Below are positions 17,291-27,500 of a DNA stretch of 64,000 bases, one piece after another (positions within the stretch are counted from its first letter, which is position 1; every line of letters starts with the position of its first letter). A model generated the notes under the pieces. It was not told where the DNA came from, did not search any database, and saw nothing but the letters and a program-made list of their open reading frames with translations. The translations under genes were made by a program, and so were the position numbers. The stretch is taken from the NCBI GenBank assembly GCA_934654625.1, contig CAKUGM010000001.1, positions 1 through 64,000 of the forward strand. Reading direction: 5' to 3'. Origin of the DNA: an uncultured Collinsella sp. GTDB taxonomy: Bacteria; Actinomycetota; Coriobacteriia; Coriobacteriales; Coriobacteriaceae.

Positions 17291-18343
17291 TTAAGACTCA
17301 TTGGATTTGAAGCGACGTTGCTTAAGCTGACCGCAAGCGGCGTCGATGTCTCCCCCGCGCGAGTTACGGATCGTAGTTTCGACGCCATGCTTCAGAAGAC
17401 GGCGCTGGAGCTCCTCAACCTTCACAATGGGCGAAGGCTTGAGAGGACTGTTCTCGATATTGTTGAGCTGAATCAAGTTAACGTGACAGAGCGTGCCCTC
17501 ACAGAACTCAACAAGTGCGTTCATCTCGGGGTTGTTGTCGTTGATGCCGTCAATCATGGCGTACTCGTATGTGGGACGACGCCCGGTCTTTTCAACGTAC
17601 AGCTGGATTGCTTCGTGAAGGCGCGGAAGCGTGTATTTTTTCACGCCGGGCATAAGTTGATTGCGCGTAGATTGAATGGCGGAGTGCAGGGAGATAGCCA
17701 GGGTAAACTGCTCGGGGAGGTCGGCAAAACGACGAATCCCAGGAATGATTCCGCAGGTAGAAACGGTGAGATGACGTGCACCAATGGCAAGACCCTCAGG
17801 ATCATTGAGCGTTCGAAGGGCTTCGAGAACGTTGTCGAAGTTGTTGAAGGGCTCGCCTTGGCCCATGAAAACAACGCTCGTCACGCGCTCGCCAAAATCT
17901 TGAGAGACATGGAGAACCTGGTCGACGATCTCGCGGGCGGTAAGGGAGCGGGAGAGGCCGGAGAGACCCGTTGCGCAGAAAGCACAGCCCATGCCACATC
18001 CAGCCTGAGTGGAAACACAGACGGAAAGCTTGTTCCTCGTTGGCATTCCCACGGTTTCTACGGAGACACCGTCGGAGAACTCGAGAAGATACTTGCGCGA
18101 ACCGTCGCGAGAGACCTGCTTGACGATCTCCTTGGGAGTATCAAAGCAATACTCTTCTTCAAGAGCGGCACGAAGAGACTTAGGAAGATTGGTCATCTCT
18201 TCAAACGAACATACGTTCTTAATAGAAATCCATTCGTGAAGCTGTTTGGTGCGGAACGCGGGCTGGCCGCATGAGGAGACAACCTCAGCGAGTTCGGCAT
18301 AGGTAAGATCTCGGATATCCCGTTTACGGACAATCTGCTCCAT
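17291..18343 (-). CDS. rlmN: Dual-specificity 23S rRNA/tRNA adenine-C2 methyltransferase RlmN
   Basis: The 350-residue radical SAM enzyme methylates A2503 of 23S rRNA and, in homologues, A37 of some tRNAs. The cluster-binding motif is CGMGCAFCATG near residues 115-125. GQGEPFNN, STCGIIPGI and SLHSAI are further RlmN landmarks. The second catalytic Cys lies near the end in GGDIDAACGQL. It is monocistronic on the minus strand, divergent from ddl. An ATG start is used. Confidence 0.95.
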   Translation of the reverse strand: MEQIVRKRDIRDLTYAELAEVVSSCGQPAFRTKQLHEWISIKNVCSFEEMTNLPKSLRAALEEEYCFDTPKEIVKQVSRDGSRKYLLEFSDGVSVETVGMPTRNKLSVCVSTQAGCGMGCAFCATGLSGLSRSLTAREIVDQVLHVSQDFGERVTSVVFMGQGEPFNNFDNVLEALRTLNDPEGLAIGARHLTVSTCGIIPGIRRFADLPEQFTLAISLHSAIQSTRNQLMPGVKKYTLPRLHEAIQLYVEKTGRRPTYEYAMIDGINDNNPEMNALVEFCEGTLCHVNLIQLNNIENSPLKPSPIVKVEELQRRLLKHGVETTIRNSRGGDIDAACGQLKQRRFKSNES

Positions 18344-18480
18344 GATGCCCCTTTCAATACGTAAAAAAACATAGTTACCTCTACAATAAGGTATCTGCGT
18401 GAATTACAAGGAGCAGGGAAACGCGAGATACGCAAAAGTACATCGTGTTTGAAATCTATTTGCTGTTGAGTGGGGGAATT

Positions 18481-19440
18481 GTGCAAACCCAGGCCATCGA
18501 TAAGGATCTACGTATCGCGGTTCTTGCGGGAGGTAGCTCGTCTGAGCGCGAGGTTTCGCTCAATTCGGGTGCTAACGCAAGGAAGGCGCTGCTAGAGGCT
18601 GGTTATGAAACCGTCGACATGCTCGACCCGGCGAATAAGACGTTTATAGACACTATTCAAAGTTATGACCTAGCGTTTCTTGCCCTGCATGGTGCGGGTG
18701 GCGAGGATGGAGAGATTCAACACGTTCTCGATTATCTTGGGATTCCCTATACGGCATCGGATGCTTTTTCGAGCGCCTGCGGAGCCGATAAAGAGGTGTC
18801 GAAACTCATCTATGCGGGTGCTGGCATCCCGATTGCAAAGGGCGTGACGCTCAAAAAGGACGACCCGATAACCGTCGAGGACATTGTGACGGTTGTAGGT
18901 GAAGAGAGTTTTGTAAAGCCTGCGGTAAATGGTTCGAGCTATGGAATCTCGCTGGTAAAAGACCCTGCCGAGCTTCCTTGTGCTATTGAAAAGGCATTTA
19001 AGTACAGCGATAAAGTACTCATCGAGCAGCGCCTTGTGGGTACTGAGATTACCGTTGGCGTGTTTGGCGACGACGATTCGCTCGCGGCATTGCCGGTTGT
19101 CGAGATCTGTTGCCCTGAGCAAAGTGATTTCTATGATTTGGACGTGAAGTATATCGATCCGACGGATATTCACCGTATCCCTGCGCGAATCAGCAAAGAT
19201 GATTATGAGATGGCTCAAGAACTGGCCTGCCGTGCCCATGAAGCCTTGGGTTGTTTTGGCATTTCGCGCAGTGACTTTATCGTGACGTCCGCAGGACCTG
19301 TTATTCTCGAAACCAATACTATTCCCGGCATGACCGATGCCTCCCTGTTTCCAGATGAGCTGCGCCATGCCAATATCGAGTTTTCCGATGCCTGCGCAAT
19401 GTTGGTCAGGATGGCCCTCGTGCGAGCAGGAAGGCAATAA
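18481..19440 (+). CDS. ddl: D-alanine--D-alanine ligase
   Basis: The ATP-grasp ligase makes D-Ala-D-Ala for peptidoglycan (319 residues). Family marks are VLAGGSSSEREVSLNSG near the N terminus, LHGAGGEDGEIQ, KPAVNGSSYGISLV and the metal-binding end ILETNTIPGMTDASLFP. I chose the GTG at 18481, which has GGGGGA five bases upstream. An upstream GTG at 18445 would add 12 residues not expected in the family. It runs 17 bases before the exonuclease-helicase gene and is probably cotranscribed with it. Confidence 0.93.
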   Translation: MQTQAIDKDLRIAVLAGGSSSEREVSLNSGANARKALLEAGYETVDMLDPANKTFIDTIQSYDLAFLALHGAGGEDGEIQHVLDYLGIPYTASDAFSSACGADKEVSKLIYAGAGIPIAKGVTLKKDDPITVEDIVTVVGEESFVKPAVNGSSYGISLVKDPAELPCAIEKAFKYSDKVLIEQRLVGTEITVGVFGDDDSLAALPVVEICCPEQSDFYDLDVKYIDPTDIHRIPARISKDDYEMAQELACRAHEALGCFGISRSDFIVTSAGPVILETNTIPGMTDASLFPDELRHANIEFSDACAMLVRMALVRAGRQ

Positions 19441-19457
19441 GGAGAAACATAAGCCCC

Positions 19458-22349
19458 ATGCGCATGAAAGACGCGGTTTTACCCGGTACTCCCGACTATG
19501 TGATCGAAGCATACGAGACGCTCGCCGATCGCGCGAAAACGCGTTCTTTTGGGTTGATAGAAGACGATGTGATCGTACTCGATACCGAGACGACGGGACT
19601 TTCGCTGCAAGATAACAAGCTGATCGAGATTTCCGCCGCCCGCATGCGCGGGAGAGAGGTCGTCGACCGTTTCGATACGTTTGTTCATCCAGGATGTCCC
19701 ATTCCCGCAGAGATCACGAGGCTGACGAGCATCACCGATGCCGATGTGGCCCACGCCCCGAGTGCCGAGGAGGCGGTTGCCGCCCTTGAGGTGTTTGTGG
19801 GCGGATGTCCCGTCATCGCTCATAATGCGACGTTTGATCGCTCTTTTATCGAGTCGGTTAAGGGAGGAGTGCGCGTAAGCGATATCTGGATCGACTCGTT
19901 GGCACTTTCTCGCGTTGCCTTGCCGCGCCTGGTATCCCATAAGCTGTCGTTTATGGCAGACCTATTTGGATGCGATGCCGTGTCGCATCGTGCCGATGCG
20001 GATGTCGAGGCGCTTTGCGGGGTTTGGCGCATTCTTCTTACGGCTTTGTCCGATCTGCCCGCCGGCCTTCTTTCTCGCCTGGCAGACATGCACCCCGATG
20101 TCAGCTGGCCGTATCGTCCCATCTTTTCATATCTTGCGGCTGAGCATCCGGGAGCTGCATTTTCTTTGGTGGCAGAGAGGCAACGCGTCGTTCATGCCGA
20201 TCTTTCTCCGGAGCGCGTCGATGCCGACGACCTGCCTAGAATCGATATGCCTGCAAACGAGGATATCGAGACGGAATTCCTTCCCGGCGGCAAAGTTGCG
20301 GCGATGTATGAAGGCTTCGAGGCGCGTGCTGAGCAGGTGGAGATGGCTCAGGAAGTGCGCGATGCCTTTGTCGTGCGTGGGCACCGTGTAATCGAGGCGG
20401 GAACGGGTGTTGGTAAATCGATTGCATATCTTCTGCCCGCGGCTGAGGCTGCGAAGCGCAATCGCATCACCATAGGTATTGCTACGAAATCGAACAATCT
20501 GGCAGATCAGCTCATGTACCATGAGCTCCCCAGGCTTGCTGCTCAATACAACGGTGAGCTCACGTTTACGGCGCTCAAGGGTTACGATCACTATCCCTGC
20601 CTGCGTAAGCTTGAACGTTTGAGCCGTTCCTCGAGCGAGATAAAAACGAATAGGGATCCGGCGGATACCTTGACGGCAATCGCCGTTATCTACGCCTTTG
20701 CCTGTCAGTCCCCTGATGGCGACCTTGATGGTCTGGGTATTCGTTGGCGCAGCGTCAATCGCGCCGATCTTACGACCGCCTCGCGTGAGTGTGCCCGCCG
20801 TCTGTGCCCGTTCTTCCCGGATGGTTGCCTCGTCCATGGCGCGCGCCGTCGCGCCGCTCGTGCCGATATCGTGGTCACGAATCATTCTTTGCTCTTTAGA
20901 AACGTGGCAGCCGAGGGAAAGATTTTGCCTCCTATCCGTCATTGGATTGTGGACGAGGCACATTCCGTGGAGCGCGAGGCGCGCAGGCAATGGGCCCGAA
21001 CGGTATCTGCTGATGAGTCCCGCACGGTGTTTGAACGCCTAGGGGGAGAGCATATGGGCGCTCTCGGCCAGTTGACCCATCAACTCGCCGGTTCGGATGC
21101 GGCAACGCTTTATATGGGTCTCACAGCAAAAGCGGTGGCCACCACGGGCCGCGCATCGGTTGCCATGGCGGGACTCTTCGATGCTGTTCGCGATCTTTCG
21201 CGTACCCAGCGTGGAGGGGCCTATGACATGGTCAACCTCTGGATTGGTCCAGAGTTGAGGGAAAGCTCCGCTTGGGATGAGTTCCTCGCTCCCGCCAATA
21301 CGGCGCTTGCTGCTCTCGAAGAAGCGGCAAAGAATCTGTCTTCACTGGTGGAAACTGTATCTGCGGATAAACCCGATCTGGTTGTCGAGGTTGCCGACGG
21401 TGCGCGCCGCCTTAAAGAGATGAGGGAATCGCTTGCCTTGATCGTTGAGGGTACCGATGAACGCTATGTATTCTCGCTACAGGTGAATCGTCGCCTTAAG
21501 GCTGGCGGAGAGACGCTTTCTGCCGAGCTTTTGGACATCGGAGAGGCGTTGGCGGAGCGCTGGCTTCCCGAGATGCAGTCGGTTATCTTCACGTCAGCCA
21601 CCATCTCGATCGCGGGTAATTTCACGCACTTCTTGAAGTCCGTCGGCCTTAATCGCCTACCTTCAGGCCTTACCAAGACGGTCCATTTGGATTCAAGCTA
21701 CAACTTTGACGAGAACATGACGGTTGTCGTGGCAGGGGACGTGCCCGACCCGCGAAGCCGTGACGCCTACCTCGATACGATGGAGAAGTTGCTTATCGAT
21801 GTGCATCTTGCCATGGGCGGATCGGCGCTAACACTGTTCACCAACAGGCGCGACATGGAAGATCTCTATGCTCGCGTGGAACCCAAACTTGCCGCTGAGG
21901 GTTTGGAGCTTGTGTGTCAGCAGCGCAACTCTTCCTCGCGCTACCTTCGCGATCATTTTATAGCGGAGAAATCGTCCTCCCTCTTTGCTCTTAAGGCGTT
22001 TTGGGAGGGCTTCGATGCGTCGGGAGATACGCTTCGCTGCGTAGTGATCCCTAAATTGCCGTTTGCGAGCCCAACTGAGCCTCTTGCTCAGGAAAGGGAC
22101 CTTCGCGAGGAGCGGGCATGGGCTCAATATGCGCTGCCCGATGCAGTGCTCGAGGTCAAGCAGGCTGCAGGTCGTCTTATTCGCACTTCATCGGATGTGG
22201 GCGTTCTCGTGCTCGCCGACTCTCGCTTGGTGACAAAGGGTTACGGGAAAAAATTCCTGCAATCGCTTCCAACTTCGGGATATCAAAAGATCGAGTCTAA
22301 TCAGGTTGGACGCTATCTTGAGCTGTGGAGGGCAAGTAAGTCGAGATAA
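19458..22349 (+). CDS. DnaQ-type exonuclease fused to DinG-family helicase
   Basis: The 963-residue protein is a fusion. Residues about 35-200 form a DEDDh 3'-5' exonuclease (VLDTETTGL, AHNATFDRSF, HRADADV). Residues about 290-950 form an XPD/DinG superfamily 2 helicase with Walker A GTGVGKS, the box WIVDEAHSVE, and motif VI KQAAGRLIRT. The layout is that of Gram-positive DinG-like proteins. The four Fe-S cysteines of E. coli DinG are not clearly in place, although CARRLCPFFPDGC could be considered. A role in DNA repair is inferred, supported by the convergent PafB/PafC regulators next to it. Confidence 0.9.
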   Translation: MRMKDAVLPGTPDYVIEAYETLADRAKTRSFGLIEDDVIVLDTETTGLSLQDNKLIEISAARMRGREVVDRFDTFVHPGCPIPAEITRLTSITDADVAHAPSAEEAVAALEVFVGGCPVIAHNATFDRSFIESVKGGVRVSDIWIDSLALSRVALPRLVSHKLSFMADLFGCDAVSHRADADVEALCGVWRILLTALSDLPAGLLSRLADMHPDVSWPYRPIFSYLAAEHPGAAFSLVAERQRVVHADLSPERVDADDLPRIDMPANEDIETEFLPGGKVAAMYEGFEARAEQVEMAQEVRDAFVVRGHRVIEAGTGVGKSIAYLLPAAEAAKRNRITIGIATKSNNLADQLMYHELPRLAAQYNGELTFTALKGYDHYPCLRKLERLSRSSSEIKTNRDPADTLTAIAVIYAFACQSPDGDLDGLGIRWRSVNRADLTTASRECARRLCPFFPDGCLVHGARRRAARADIVVTNHSLLFRNVAAEGKILPPIRHWIVDEAHSVEREARRQWARTVSADESRTVFERLGGEHMGALGQLTHQLAGSDAATLYMGLTAKAVATTGRASVAMAGLFDAVRDLSRTQRGGAYDMVNLWIGPELRESSAWDEFLAPANTALAALEEAAKNLSSLVETVSADKPDLVVEVADGARRLKEMRESLALIVEGTDERYVFSLQVNRRLKAGGETLSAELLDIGEALAERWLPEMQSVIFTSATISIAGNFTHFLKSVGLNRLPSGLTKTVHLDSSYNFDENMTVVVAGDVPDPRSRDAYLDTMEKLLIDVHLAMGGSALTLFTNRRDMEDLYARVEPKLAAEGLELVCQQRNSSSRYLRDHFIAEKSSSLFALKAFWEGFDASGDTLRCVVIPKLPFASPTEPLAQERDLREERAWAQYALPDAVLEVKQAAGRLIRTSSDVGVLVLADSRLVTKGYGKKFLQSLPTSGYQKIESNQVGRYLELWRASKSR

Positions 22350-22361
22350 GTCGATATAGCT

Positions 22362-23297
22362 CTAGAGTTCAGGAAGAATCAGTTGCTGTGCGTATGAAGT
22401 GAGCTCTGCGCGCAGCGACTGCGGTTCCAAAATCTGCAGGTTTCCCGCTGCAGCAAGAACCTGGTCGAACAGCCAGGGCTTTGAGACCAGACTTATTTTA
22501 AGCAGAACGGTTTCGTCGCCTTGCTCTTCGATGCGCTCAACTCCAGCCCGAGTGATAAGGGGCAGGTAGTTTTTTGTGCACTTCAATACTGTTCTAATGC
22601 CTGAATTCTCGAGATTTTTAGCAACGGTGGTCCGAATAAAGGGGTGGCTTACTGCCGATTCTTCGGTCATCTCGAGCGACGAGATACGATCGAGACGGTA
22701 TTTGCGCTGTTCATCTCGGTCGACGTCCCAGGCATCGAGGTAGGTGGAAGAACCCTCGCTCGTTAGACAGTAGGGATCGACAGTTCGAACTTTCGGCTCT
22801 GTATCGCTTGCGGAGCGATACTCCATATTGACCCTCACGCCGTCCTCTATCGCTTCGAGGAGCTTTTGGTAGAACGAGCCGTAGCGAGCAGGTTCTGCAA
22901 GGCCGATCATCCGTGTCTGGAGATGCGATGGGTCGTCGAGTGCCGCCTGGATGCGAAGGCGAGTATCTGCGTCGATATTCAGCGAGTCGAGGACGTGGCG
23001 CAGGACGGCGGCATCGCTGAAAGAGAGTCGCAGCGGAACGAGGCGCGCGGCGTCTCCGCCAAGCGATACCGTCTTTTCATCCATGTCGACGATGGCCCTC
23101 ACGCCGGTTGAACGGTCGGACAGGCTCGAGACAATCTCGACGATGCAGTCAAGATCTTTTGGCTGTACCCCAAGTACGGAACAGGCGCGTAGGATGGGGA
23201 TGGATTGATTGGGGGCGGCGGTGAGAAGCTGAAGGAGCCTGATGCCGCCCGCGATAATCTGATCTGCTTTGAGTTTAGATTCGGCCATGGGGTTCAA
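22362..23297 (-). CDS. WYL-domain regulator, PafC-like
   Basis: The 311-residue protein has a short N-terminal helical region, a WYL domain at about residues 140-215 (RYGSFYQKLLEAIEDGVRVNMEY, quoted in key part EAIEDGVRVNMEYRSA; YCLTSEGSSTYLDAWD) and a C-terminal extension. It starts within the end of the upstream WYL gene (overlap 23 bases), which is the PafB-PafC arrangement. In mycobacteria PafBC activates LexA-independent DNA damage genes. The same role is inferred here and is not shown. An internal ATG nine bases downstream is an alternative start. Confidence 0.8.
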   Translation of the reverse strand: MNPMAESKLKADQIIAGGIRLLQLLTAAPNQSIPILRACSVLGVQPKDLDCIVEIVSSLSDRSTGVRAIVDMDEKTVSLGGDAARLVPLRLSFSDAAVLRHVLDSLNIDADTRLRIQAALDDPSHLQTRMIGLAEPARYGSFYQKLLEAIEDGVRVNMEYRSASDTEPKVRTVDPYCLTSEGSSTYLDAWDVDRDEQRKYRLDRISSLEMTEESAVSHPFIRTTVAKNLENSGIRTVLKCTKNYLPLITRAGVERIEEQGDETVLLKISLVSKPWLFDQVLAAAGNLQILEPQSLRAELTSYAQQLILPEL

Positions 23298-24306
23298 CCG
23301 CCTCGGTGATCATTGAATTCCAAAGGGAAACGAGGGATGCGGGAGCGCACGGCCTCATGCCGAGCGAAGCGTTGGCAAGAGCCATGGATGCGGCCGCGGC
23401 AAGGTTTTTAACGGTGATCTTCCAGTGCAAAGAGCCGTCCGCTTGCTGTTCGAGCATTCCTCGCCCAAGCGTAAGGACCTTGATCTCCTCTTCAACGGCG
23501 TGCGCAGGAAAAGAGAACTCGACGGGAGTTTCCTCCTCGTTGCCCAAATCAAAGGGGAGGAACTGGAAGGAATCGAGGGAGAAATCATCGGGAACGGTGT
23601 AGGATCCCCGAGGTCTGTTTACGCTTACGATGCGATCGGTGCGAAACGTGCGAATCGAGTTCGAGAGATTGTCGAGTCCGACGAAATAGCACTGGTTTGC
23701 CTGATTGAAGATGCCATAGATTGATACTGTGCGCTTGGATTCCTCTCCTTTTGAATCTCGGTAGCAAAACGGAAGGGACTTGTGTGAGCAGCATGCCGTC
23801 CATACCATATCGAGGACATTTTGTGCCTGGTCGTCAAACTGTTCTCCGACGGCATCCTCACCTTCCTCGATATCGGTGTCGATCGCTGCGGCGACCGCAC
23901 GGATGCGGAGAAGTGCGGAGCGAAAGGAGATTTTCTCGCGCTTCAGATATTCGTCAACGGCATGTACCAGCATATCCGCATCGTTTTGAGTGATGACGGC
24001 GGTGTCGATATGGGTGCGTCCTCGGTCGATTTCCCAGCGGCTCTCTTCGGTTTCGCTGGCGCCGCTTTCTTTGACCTCGCGAATATGGATTCCATAGTCC
24101 TCGAGTTTCTTACGGTCGCGTTGGAATTTCTTCTTTTCGCTTTCGACCCCGGCAGCACCGTATCCTAGATCGCTGTCGGTGATGATTTCGGTGGTGGTGA
24201 GGGGTCTTGTCGAGCAGTTCAAGACGAAAAGAAGATTGAGAATGCGTCGGGCGGATTCATTGAGCTCGCCTGAGCCATCTGACAAATGAGTTTTAATTTC
24301 AGCCAT
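23275..24306 (-). CDS. WYL-domain regulator, PafB-like
   Basis: The 343-residue protein starts with a winged-helix region (ARRILNLLFVLNCSTRPLTTTEII and EKKKFQRDRKKLEDYGI), followed by a WYL domain (CCSHKSLPFCYRDSKGEESKRT, FNQANQCYFVGLDN) and a C-terminal extension. I chose the ATG at 24306. The open frame reaches 24405, but that part looks noncoding. It forms a pair with the following PafC-like gene, and the two may work as one DNA-binding heterodimer. They converge on the exonuclease-helicase gene. Confidence 0.8.
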   Translation of the reverse strand: MAEIKTHLSDGSGELNESARRILNLLFVLNCSTRPLTTTEIITDSDLGYGAAGVESEKKKFQRDRKKLEDYGIHIREVKESGASETEESRWEIDRGRTHIDTAVITQNDADMLVHAVDEYLKREKISFRSALLRIRAVAAAIDTDIEEGEDAVGEQFDDQAQNVLDMVWTACCSHKSLPFCYRDSKGEESKRTVSIYGIFNQANQCYFVGLDNLSNSIRTFRTDRIVSVNRPRGSYTVPDDFSLDSFQFLPFDLGNEEETPVEFSFPAHAVEEEIKVLTLGRGMLEQQADGSLHWKITVKNLAAAASMALANASLGMRPCAPASLVSLWNSMITEAVEPHGRI

Positions 24307-24517
24307 ATGACGTGCAGTCCCTTCCGCCGTGGCTTTTTCGCCGCAACGGCACCATTTTAATCGATATGGAGTCTCGCGGGGAAAATGTGCCAAGGGGGCT
24401 GGCATCCATGCTCGGCGCTGCAGCTAGAGATAAGTAAGGGTATACTTTCGCCTATACATGCTTACCGTGGGAGCGGTATGTTTGTATGCGTTAAGCAACT
24501 GCGATATGGAGCCCTAC

Positions 24518-27500
24518 ATGGCTAACAGTAAAAAATATTTGAACCATCTTCTGCAGCGCACGGAGATCACTCCTGCCTGCAGTGAGGAAGAGCGCACCGC
24601 TGCCGATGTCATCGCGCATATTTTCACCGACCACGGCTTCACTCCCGAGGTGCAGGAATTTACCGCTTCTTCGTCTCGAAAAAACGTTACGGCCATCGCG
24701 GGAATCGCGCTGTTCGTCGCCACGATTCTCATGGGCCTCGGTGGCGCACTTGGCGTTTTTGGTTTTTTGCTTGCCCTTGTAGTGGGAATTCTATTCGTGC
24801 TCATTCGCATGGGTAAGATTTCCGTTCCCTCCATTGGCGCCAACGGCCTTTCGCAAAACGTCATCGCATATCATCAGGCATCTGGCCCCTTGGCTTCGCC
24901 TCGAAATCGCCCAGTCGTCGTGGTGGCACATTACGACTCTTCCCGTGCCGATCTTTTGAGCCGTGAGCCTTTCTCAAACTATCGCCCGATTATCAACAAG
25001 CTCTTCCCCGTCGCCATGGTACTTCCTGCGGTTGTGGCTATTCTTCGCCTGCTTCCGCTTCCCGGTGCCCTCAAGGCTGTGCTGTGGGTTGTCGCTATCC
25101 TGTTCTCGCTGATTCCCCTACTGCGCTCCGTGGCATTTTTGTTCGATCATTTTGCCATGCCCTACACGACGGGGGCCATTTGCAACAAGTCTTCCGTTGC
25201 GGCCATGTTGGGCGTTATGGACGCTGTTGCCCCGTCGTCGCGCACCGAGGAATTCCCCGAGGATGTTCCCTTTGAGGAGTACCTGGAGTCGCTGAACAAT
25301 GCGTATCAAAGCTCTTATACCGCTGATGTCGCTGAGGGGGTAAGCGAATCTTTCCCTCAAGGAGATTTCGACGCTGTCGGTCTCGATGAGGTTGAAGAAG
25401 AGATTCCCGCCCCGCTTCCCGTCGCTGCCCAAGACGAGAACGATGACATCGTGACGCAGCCGGAACTGGAGGACATTGCGGAGGACGAGCCGGTCCATGA
25501 TGCCGACGAGAGTCCTGTCGAAGAGATTGTCGTTAACGAGCCTTCTTCCGAGGATGATGATGCGGCAGCTCCCGCCGCCCTCGCTGACGAAGAGGTCCCT
25601 GCAGCCGCCGTCCTTCCCTTCAATATTGCAGGAAACCTTCGCTTTGGCACGGATGCCATTCGCTCTTTGGGCATGCTTCCCGTTGAGTGCGAACTCGAAT
25701 ACGACGACGCTCAGTTCCCGACGGTCGAGCCTGCGGCCGTTGTTGCCGATCAGGCGGTTGTTGCTCCTGTCGATGAGGCACCTTCGGCTTCCGAGTTCGT
25801 TGAGGATTCGATTGAAGAGGCTCCTGCCTCGTCTGCCGTTGAGACTCCGGTCGAGGAGGCTGCCGCTCCAGCACCTGCAGTGGTTCCGGTTTCTCCTGTC
25901 GCCCCGGCACCTGTCACCGATCATGTGTCCGTTGCTCCGGCGCCCGCTGTGGTCCCCATCAGTCCCTCTATCCTCGATGACGAGGTAACCGAGGAAGAAG
26001 AGGCTCTTGCGATTCCCGCCTTTGTGACCGAGCTTGGTGAGGGCGAACAGGGTGAGGAAAACGAAGCTGCTGTCGACGAAGAGATTGTTCTTGATGAGCA
26101 GCCTGTTGGCCAGGTTGCTGCCGAGGAAGCCGCTGACGCATCTCAGACCTCAATCGTCCCGCCTATCCCGGACGAGCTCGTTGAAGATCAACCCCTCGAT
26201 GCTTCCCAGACTTCTGTGGTGGCGCCCATTCCGGACGAGTTGGTCGAGGATCAGCCTATTGACGCATCTCAGACCTCAATCGTTCCTCCTATTCCCGATG
26301 AACTCGTTGAGGATAATCCTCAGCCTGCCGACGTCGAAGAGCAACCGGTAATGTTTACGGGCATCGAGGACTTCGAGGAAATCATTCCCACCGATGACAT
26401 GGAGGTCGTCGAGGCCGATTTCGAGCTGGTTGAAGACGAGCCTCTGTCGTTTGACGAGGACGATCAGTCCGATGTCGAGGATATCCAAGCTGTCGATGAT
26501 GCTCCCGAGAATGAAGACGAGAGCGAAGGGGAGCAGAAGGTTTCCGCTCCGGACGAGACGGTTTCTGTTGATATGGCTCAGATGCTGGATGGGCAGGATT
26601 CGGACGCGCAAGAGGGTGTGGCCGATCAAGGGAACGTCGACGCTGTCTCGGGTGACGCTGTCGAAGGCACTCCTATCGATTCCACGCAGGCGTTCGTTCC
26701 GTCTGATTCTGCTCACGTTGGAAGAACGCAAGCGATGCCGGCGCAGCCGAAGGGGACCCAGGCTATGCCTGCCCAGCCCCAGGGCAGCACGCAGGCGATG
26801 CCCGCTCAGGTCGAAACCGTCGATTCCTTGATGGCTCAGATTGCCCCGCAGGTGACCCCGGCGCCGCGCCCCCAGCGACAGATCAACATTCCGTCGCTCA
26901 ATTCGACTCCTTCTTCACCTGTCTCCACGACGCCCTCTGCTGTTCAGATTCCGCCGGTGACTCCGACGGTTCCCGTGAACCCGCCGGCGAACCGCGCCTC
27001 GCTTTTCGATCTGCCGGATCCTTCTTCCAAGCCGGTGGATCCCTTCTCTTCCATTCCGGCTCCGGTCGATATGGATCAACCCGTCGCGGCAAAGCCGACG
27101 TTCACCGTTATCGATTCGAGCGATGCGGTGGCTCCTTCTGCGCCGCAGCAATTTGAGACCATCCATGCGGTCGCTCCCGTTTCCGCTGTGCCCACCAAGA
27201 AGCGCCGCGGTTTGTTTGGGCGCAAGAAGAAGGAAGAGACCAGCATGAGCGACTGGCTCGGCGTGGACGAAGACTTTGACGCCAAGCGCTCTGGTCGCGA
27301 TATCGGCTCGTGGGACAATTTTGAGGGTGACGATGGCTGGAAGGGCGGTGCTGCCGGCGAGGGTGGTGAAGAGGAGCTTCGTCAGGCGGTAACGTCTCTT
27401 GGGGACGATGAGCTTTTGGGACACGATATCTGGTTTGTCGCAACGGGTGCCTCCGAGAATGACAATGCTGGTATGGAAGCGTTCCTCAACGAGCATCGCG

